A stretch of DNA of 10,654 nucleotides from an uncultured Eubacteriales bacterium (GTDB lineage Bacteria > Bacillota > Clostridia > Oscillospirales > CAG-272): positions 1 to 10,654 of the forward strand of contig CAKSLR010000046.1 of assembly GCA_934467435.1 (NCBI GenBank). The letters run 5' to 3'. Shown in pieces: positions 6,167-10,654 of this stretch. Each line of letters opens with the position of its first letter. Positions within the stretch are counted from its first letter, which is position 1. A program made the position numbers and the translations under genes. The notes under the pieces are model-generated. The model was given only the letters and a program-made list of their open reading frames with translations. It did not search any database and was not told the DNA's origin.

Positions 6167-6190
6167 AGCCCCCGTATTTCTACGGGGGCT
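6167..6190 (-). terminator. Hairpin terminator downstream of the cohesin gene
   Basis: AGCCCCCGTA (6167-6176) pairs perfectly with TACGGGGGCT (6181-6190) around a TTTC loop, 18 nt after the cohesin-gene stop. On the minus strand the following bases (TTCCCTTGAAAA) form only a poor U-tract, so termination may be inefficient. Confidence 0.7.
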
Positions 6191-6208
6191 CCACAAATGT
6201 CGCTTGAT

Positions 6209-8908
6209 TTATGCCCTTTTTCTCTTACGGATGAGGAGCACAACTACCGTTGCGCCAACTCCGAGAGCAACAACACCGATGATGATCCAGACCCATACAT
6301 GGGTTGAGCCGGTCGAAGGAGAAACCATCTCCGCTTCCACCGCGAATTTGGTGGTTGCATCGCCGCTTGTCGAACGGATGATAAGGGTATGTTCGCCTTC
6401 CGCCAGTGTGGCAAGATAGCTTGCTTTCAGCTGAATGATGATACTGCCTTCGCGCTTTTCATAGTTTTCGGCAGTAATGGTCTTACCGTCTACCAGCACT
6501 TCGACAAAATCAGAGAATGCCGCGTCGGACTTGAAGGTCAGATTGTTTTCGCCGCCCTTGTTCCACTTGGCATTTCTACCGTCAATGATACTCGGTGCGA
6601 GCTTGTCGATGGCAATTGCCGCCTTCTGATAACCGCAGACCTTGCATTCCTCATGCTTTGCTCCGGCTTCGGTGACAGTGGCTTCCTTGTCGATCTTCCA
6701 CGCAAAAGCGTGATCGGCTTCGTCGCCCTTGGTCTTGCAGACCGTGCATTCGTGCCAGTGCTTTGTGCCATTATTTTCCCATTGCGTTTCCCAGGTATGA
6801 GCCAGTGTCTCGCCGGACTCAAAGGTTTCGGTACCCTTTTCGCCGCAGGAGCAGGAGTAGTAATATACTGCCTTTGCCGTGCAGGTGGCAGCGGACTTAA
6901 GGTACTTCGCGTCGGTATTCTTTTCGGTGTAGCTGTGAACATGACCGGTTGCTTCTTTGATCACATAGCCGCAGGTCGTACAGGTCTGAGGTGTTGTCTC
7001 TGTCGCCGCCGCACCGGGTGTATGAGCCGCTTCATCCTTCTTATTCCCGCAGACGGAGCACGCATGCCAGTGCTTTGTGCCGTCCTTCGACCACTCGGTC
7101 TGATAGGTGTGAGCCGCGAGGTCGCCGGATTCAAATGTTGTGGTTCCGGTTGCGCCGCAGGAGCAGGAGTAGTAGTAAACTGCCTTTTTTGTGCAGGTCG
7201 CCGCACTCTTGAGATACTCGGCATCGGTGCTCTTACGGTTAAAAGAGTGCACATGACCGATGTCCGGAGTGATCTCATAGTTACATACGATGCAGACCAG
7301 TGGCTTTGTCCCGGTGGCTGCTGCGCCGGGCGTATGCGCGGCTTCGTCCTTCCTGTCTCCGCAGACGGAACACTCGTGCCAATGTTTGTTCTGATCTTTC
7401 AACCACTCGGTCTTGTAGTTGTGAGCGGCAAACTCACCGTATTTCTGACCGCAGATGGCGCAGGTTGCTTTTTCTTTGCAGGTTGCCGTGCCGCCCGTGT
7501 GGTCGGTCAGCTTTTTGCCGCAGGTATCACAGTAATGGTCGTGATTCGCATCTGCACATTCGCTGAAAACTTTGTTACAGGTCTCGCACTTGTGATCCTT
7601 GTCGGTATCGGTGTGTGCCGCTTCATCCTTCCTGTCTCCGCAGACGGAGCACTCATGCCAGTGCTTTGCGTTGTCGGTGGACCAGGTGGTCTTGTAGTTG
7701 TGAGCCGCAAACTCGCCGTATTTCTGACCGCAGATCGTGCAGGTTGCTTTTTCTTTGCAGGTTGCCGTGCCGCCCGTGTGGTCGGTCAGCTTTTTGCCGC
7801 AGGTATCACAGTGATGGTCGTGATTCGCATCTGCACATTCGCTGAAAACTTTGTTACAGGTCTCGCACTTGTGATCCTTGTCGGTATCGGTGTGTGCCGC
7901 TTCATCCTTCCTGTCTCCGCAGACGGAGCACTCATGCCAGTGCTTTGCGTTGTCGGTGGACCAGGTGGTCTTGTAGTTGTGAGCCGCAAGCGCGCCGTAT
8001 TTCTGACCGCAGATCGTGCAGGTCGCCTTTTCCGTGCAGGTTGCCGTGCCGCCTGTGTGGTCGGACGTCTTTCTGCCGCAGACATCGCAGTTGTGGTCGT
8101 TGTTTGCGTCTACGTGTGCCGCCTCATCCTTCCTGTCTCCGCAGGCGGAACACTCGTGCCAATGGTTTGTCTCGTCGGTGGACCATTCTGTATGGTAGGT
8201 ATGTGTATGAGGCTGATCTTCCCAGATTGCATATAACGTAACATCGCCTGTCACGTTATATGTGGTACCCTCGATTACCGCGCCTGAAGCACCGGTTGAC
8301 CAGCCCTTGAACTGCTTGTCGGCAGGTGCCGTGAAGCCGTTTGCGGGGAGCGTATAGGCGCCTGCGGGAACACCTGTGACATCTGCCATGGTTCCCGTGC
8401 CGCCGTTTGCATGGAATCTGACGGTATAGGTTGTGGCGGGAACTGCCACGGAGAGCGTGCCCGCCTGCGTGGTGAGAGCGACTCTCGCCTCATCGCGGTT
8501 GACCGCGTCGGCTACGAGAAAGTCTATTGTGTAGTTTCCTGCCGTCGCTGTGCTTTTTACCTCAAATTTCAGCGTGACGAGCGTACCGTTTCCGGTTGCG
8601 TTTGTCGTGCCGGCAGCTTCGAGAAGAGCAACTGCCTGATCGAGGTTTTTGGTGAATGCGCCTGTCATCACGCTTCCGAGCTCGATATCCTTCAGCGTGA
8701 GAGCGGTGGTGTCATATGAGAATTTCAGCTTCATAACGTCCATTCCGGGGTTGTCGGCTATGGTAACCGCTACATCTACGGTGTCTCCCGGATTGACCGC
8801 TGCTGTCGGCGAAACCGCCTGCACCGTTGCGGGAGCTGCCGCAAAAGCGGGAATTCCCAATGACAGTGCCATGGCGATAATAAGAATCCATGTTAGTATT
8901 TTTTTCAT
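6209..8908 (-). CDS. Cell-surface anchored cohesin protein with Cys/His-rich repeats
   Basis: An 899-residue surface protein. Residues 1-26 are a signal peptide (cleavage near AFA-AAP). Residues 27-157 form a cohesin module (NPGDTVDVAVTI, KFSYDTTALTL, GTLVTLKFEV), which binds dockerins. Residues 158-231 resemble an InlB B/Flg_new repeat (RFHANGG...FKGW...LYAIWE). Residues 236 to about 780 are Cys/His-rich repeats with six HWHxCxxC motifs and many further CxxC pairs, possibly metal-binding. About 785-860 looks like an X2-like beta module (SYLATLAEGEHTLII). SPSTG (863-867), a hydrophobic span near 870-893 and an RKRKRA tail form the anchor. The start has GAGGTG (8913-8918) nearby and the gene follows the dockerin gene by 11 bp. 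Two repeat units are nearly identical in DNA. The role is inferred: a surface receptor that displays dockerin-bearing partners. Confidence 0.85.
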   Translation of the reverse strand: MKKILTWILIIAMALSLGIPAFAAAPATVQAVSPTAAVNPGDTVDVAVTIADNPGMDVMKLKFSYDTTALTLKDIELGSVMTGAFTKNLDQAVALLEAAGTTNATGNGTLVTLKFEVKSTATAGNYTIDFLVADAVNRDEARVALTTQAGTLSVAVPATTYTVRFHANGGTGTMADVTGVPAGAYTLPANGFTAPADKQFKGWSTGASGAVIEGTTYNVTGDVTLYAIWEDQPHTHTYHTEWSTDETNHWHECSACGDRKDEAAHVDANNDHNCDVCGRKTSDHTGGTATCTEKATCTICGQKYGALAAHNYKTTWSTDNAKHWHECSVCGDRKDEAAHTDTDKDHKCETCNKVFSECADANHDHHCDTCGKKLTDHTGGTATCKEKATCTICGQKYGEFAAHNYKTTWSTDNAKHWHECSVCGDRKDEAAHTDTDKDHKCETCNKVFSECADANHDHYCDTCGKKLTDHTGGTATCKEKATCAICGQKYGEFAAHNYKTEWLKDQNKHWHECSVCGDRKDEAAHTPGAAATGTKPLVCIVCNYEITPDIGHVHSFNRKSTDAEYLKSAATCTKKAVYYYSCSCGATGTTTFESGDLAAHTYQTEWSKDGTKHWHACSVCGNKKDEAAHTPGAAATETTPQTCTTCGYVIKEATGHVHSYTEKNTDAKYLKSAATCTAKAVYYYSCSCGEKGTETFESGETLAHTWETQWENNGTKHWHECTVCKTKGDEADHAFAWKIDKEATVTEAGAKHEECKVCGYQKAAIAIDKLAPSIIDGRNAKWNKGGENNLTFKSDAAFSDFVEVLVDGKTITAENYEKREGSIIIQLKASYLATLAEGEHTLIIRSTSGDATTKFAVEAEMVSPSTGSTHVWVWIIIGVVALGVGATVVVLLIRKRKRA
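7423..7980 (-). repeat. Tandem pair of nearly identical 279-bp units in the cohesin gene
   Basis: Units 7423-7701 and 7702-7980 (boundaries arbitrary by phase) repeat with a 279-bp, 93-codon period. From 7535 onward the first unit is identical to the second. The few differences include g/a at the codon that changes HDHYC to HDHHC. Diverged partial copies extend to both sides (about 7300-7422 and 7981-8190). A second repeat type of about 312 bp (HVHS...YLKSAATC...YYYSCSCG) covers roughly 6640-7260. Confidence 0.9.
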
Positions 8909-8919
8909 ATTTCACCTCA

Positions 8920-10654
8920 TTACTTTCCGAGAACCACCGCTTCTTCGGCAATAAATTTGCGAAGCAGCGTCAGGTCGTCAATATCAACCGTTCCATCGCC
9001 GTTTACGTCCGCTCCGGGGAATATGACTGTCGACGATTCGGCAAGATATCGGCGAAGCCTTGCGAGGTCGTCGATATCCACCTTTCCGTCGCCGTTTACG
9101 TCACCGTAGAGGAAGATATCCATCTCCTGCGTTTCGGAGGCAAGCTGTGTTCCGTTTGCCTTGACTCTGACGTAATATTTTCCTGTGTCAAGATTTTCCG
9201 TCGCGCCCGTGCAGGGAGTCCACGCCGTGCCGCTGGTGCTGAATTCATGCGCCGCCGTGGTCGGTATGCTGCCCTTGCCGCCCGTGAGCGTGAGAAGCGT
9301 GGGTGTGAGCGCGGGCTTTGCCGCTTTGGTAACGGTTATGGTCTGCTCGTCGGAATCAAGGGTTGTTGTTCCGTTGCCGCTCTTCCTGACGGTTATCGTG
9401 CAGGCGGAGAGCCCCGTGAGGTCTACTTCCGTCGCCGCAATATCCACCCATGCGCCGCCGTTGATGCGGTATTTCATACCTGCCGCGATGCCTGTCAGCT
9501 TGCCGCTGTCGGTTCCGTTTGCCGTAAAGACCGCTGTCGGTGTGGCTTCCTTTGTCTTTGCCGTGGGAGCGGTAAGAGTCATGTTCGCCGCCGCTGTCGG
9601 TGTGCCGGAAACCTTGATCTGTGTGAAGTCTATGCGTGTGACGGTGATGCCGTTTACTGCCGCCACGGTATAATCCGTCGGGAAGTAGTAGCCGTCAGCC
9701 GCCGTGTAGATGATCTCTGTCATCGCGTCGCCGATGGTCACATTCTGTGTTGCGCTTCCCGTCGTGCTCATGTTTGCGCCCGCCGTAACAGTTACCGTAT
9801 ATGTGGTTGCGGAGGGGCTTGTGACCGTAAATTCGGGAGAGCTAGCATTTACATACGAAAAGGTGTCAGCCACTGAGGGGCTGTCTGTCGTCCATGCCAC
9901 GCCGTCTACCGTAACGGTGACGCCTGCGCCGTCAAGCACGTGCGTCAAGCCTGCCGCGCCGTCGATGCGAACCTGGCAATCGAATTTGTAGGTACCCTCT
10001 GTAAAGGTAGCACCGGTATATCTTTCCCAAACGCCTGCGCTGTTCTTCTTCAGCCAGTGTCCGTTGCTGTAGTTTATATCGAAGTATGCGGGTGCGCCGG
10101 TTGTCACGGTGACGGAGGGCTTATTAAATGCGCCGCCGTATACCAGTATGGTTGCGATATCGGAGGTTCCCTCCACTTGATTTACCTTTGTGCGGTCTGC
10201 GGGGTTCACTGCCGTGTTTCCGACAGTCAGGGTGATATCCGCTGTCGCGGGTGTGCCTGCGCTGTCGGTCACGCGGATTATGAGATTTTCATTTGCTCCT
10301 GCCGCCGTCGGTGTGCCCGAAACCGTACCGTCAGGGGCAACCGCAAGCCAAGCGGGACCGGAAACCTTGGAGAAGGTATACGGTGCCGTGCCGCCTGTCG
10401 CGCCGATTGCTACGGAGAAGGGAGTGATCGCCACGCCGCTTTGCGTATTGCCGATATTCCATATGTCGTTCTTTGCAAATGCAAGCGGTGTGCCTGCGGG
10501 TGCCGTGACCGTATATTCGGGAGAGTTCGCATTTACATACGAAAAGGTGTCAGCCACTGAGGGGCTGTCTGTCGTCCATGCCGCGCCGTCTACCGTAACG
10601 GTGACGCCTGCGCCGTCAAGCACGTGCGTCAAGCCAGCCGCTTTGTCAATGCGA
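8920..10654 (-). CDS. Dockerin-containing secreted repeat protein, 5' end beyond the window
   Basis: The frame is open from the right edge of the window to the TAA at 8920-8922, giving 577 visible residues. A TTG at 10632 is internal and not a start. The visible part comprises a module ending at about 10505, a putative Ig-fold He_PIG-like module (TAPYTF, WLAV, DGTVSGTPTAAG) near 10225-10440, a second copy of the edge module, then further beta-rich Thr/Ala-rich modules. It ends in a type I dockerin (8923-9105). The dockerin has two calcium loops, DVNGDGKVDIDD and DVNGDGTVDIDD, each followed by an LxxLRxxxA-type helix. This C-terminal dockerin is expected to bind a cohesin, and a cohesin gene follows 11 bp downstream in the same operon. 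No catalytic domain is visible. A signal peptide and any enzyme or binding module would lie outside the window. Confidence 0.88.
   Translation of the reverse strand, partial: RIDKAAGLTHVLDGAGVTVTVDGAAWTTDSPSVADTFSYVNANSPEYTVTAPAGTPLAFAKNDIWNIGNTQSGVAITPFSVAIGATGGTAPYTFSKVSGPAWLAVAPDGTVSGTPTAAGANENLIIRVTDSAGTPATADITLTVGNTAVNPADRTKVNQVEGTSDIATILVYGGAFNKPSVTVTTGAPAYFDINYSNGHWLKKNSAGVWERYTGATFTEGTYKFDCQVRIDGAAGLTHVLDGAGVTVTVDGVAWTTDSPSVADTFSYVNASSPEFTVTSPSATTYTVTVTAGANMSTTGSATQNVTIGDAMTEIIYTAADGYYFPTDYTVAAVNGITVTRIDFTQIKVSGTPTAAANMTLTAPTAKTKEATPTAVFTANGTDSGKLTGIAAGMKYRINGGAWVDIAATEVDLTGLSACTITVRKSGNGTTTLDSDEQTITVTKAAKPALTPTLLTLTGGKGSIPTTAAHEFSTSGTAWTPCTGATENLDTGKYYVRVKANGTQLASETQEMDIFLYGDVNGDGKVDIDDLARLRRYLAESSTVIFPGADVNGDGTVDIDDLTLLRKFIAEEAVVLGK
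9821..9970 (-). repeat. Direct repeat, copy 1, in the dockerin gene
   Basis: This stretch is nearly identical to 10505-10654, offset by 684 bp (228 codons). It encodes the shared segment RIDxAAGLTHVLDGAG through TDSPSVADTFSYVNA. Because the second copy runs off the edge, the repeat unit may be longer and more numerous upstream. Confidence 0.85.
10505..10654 (-). repeat. Direct repeat, copy 2, in the dockerin gene, cut by the window edge
   Basis: Partner of 9821-9970. The coding differences are few (SPEYTV versus SPEFTV, RIDKAAG versus RIDGAAG, GAAWTTD versus GVAWTTD), indicating recent duplication or gene conversion of the module. Confidence 0.85.

Noticed and set aside
7423..7980. Regular repeats as a CRISPR array
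   Set aside because: The units are 279 bp, in frame and coding, with no short repeat-spacer alternation.
6389..8236. 615-codon open frame on the plus strand opposite the cohesin gene
   Set aside because: It is the mirror of the repetitive Cys/His array and its apparent repeats follow the 279-bp period of the real gene. It has no supported start, and its product is a low-information Cys/Val-rich string without domain motifs.

Overview
The window looks like chromosome of a moderately GC-rich, anaerobic Gram-positive bacterium, most likely Bacillota, class Clostridia (gut or rumen type). The evidence is strong GGAGG-type ribosome binding sites, an electron-bifurcating NfnAB transhydrogenase, an oxygen-sensitive-type iron alcohol dehydrogenase, a BspA-type leucine-rich-repeat remnant and a cohesin/dockerin gene pair. 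The species cannot be read from this stretch. No tRNA, rRNA, CRISPR array, insertion sequence or phage gene was seen.

Left part (1-2170). A decayed 3' end of a BspA-like leucine-rich-repeat gene (1-215) precedes the only intact plus-strand gene, a PfkB/ribokinase-family sugar kinase (237-1148). It converges on a minus-strand calcineurin-like metallophosphoesterase (1201-2043). The two share a bidirectional terminator, and the phosphoesterase has its own near-consensus promoter.

Middle (2133-5968, all minus strand). An nfnA-nfnB operon (4446 down to 2170) encodes the NADH-dependent ferredoxin:NADP+ oxidoreductase, which balances NADH, NADPH and reduced ferredoxin in fermenting anaerobes. It has a TTGACA/TATGAT promoter, a leader hairpin and a terminator. 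Upstream lies a monocistronic iron-containing alcohol dehydrogenase (5869-4646) related to the C-terminal half of AdhE, with its own promoter and terminator. Together these genes point to fermentative redox balancing. The ADH promoter region holds a perfect 10-bp inverted repeat and the frameshifted N-terminus of a WYL-type transcriptional regulator.

Right part (6209-10654, minus strand). Two large surface-protein genes lie 11 bp apart. The upstream one runs off the window edge and encodes repeated beta-sandwich modules ending in a type I dockerin. The downstream one encodes a signal peptide, a cohesin, an InlB B-type repeat, a long Cys/His-rich repeat array, an X2-like module and a C-terminal membrane or sortase anchor. 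I infer that the first protein is secreted and docked onto the second at the cell surface: a two-gene, cellulosome-like display pair with no recognisable glycoside hydrolase in the visible part. This is the most interesting feature of the window.
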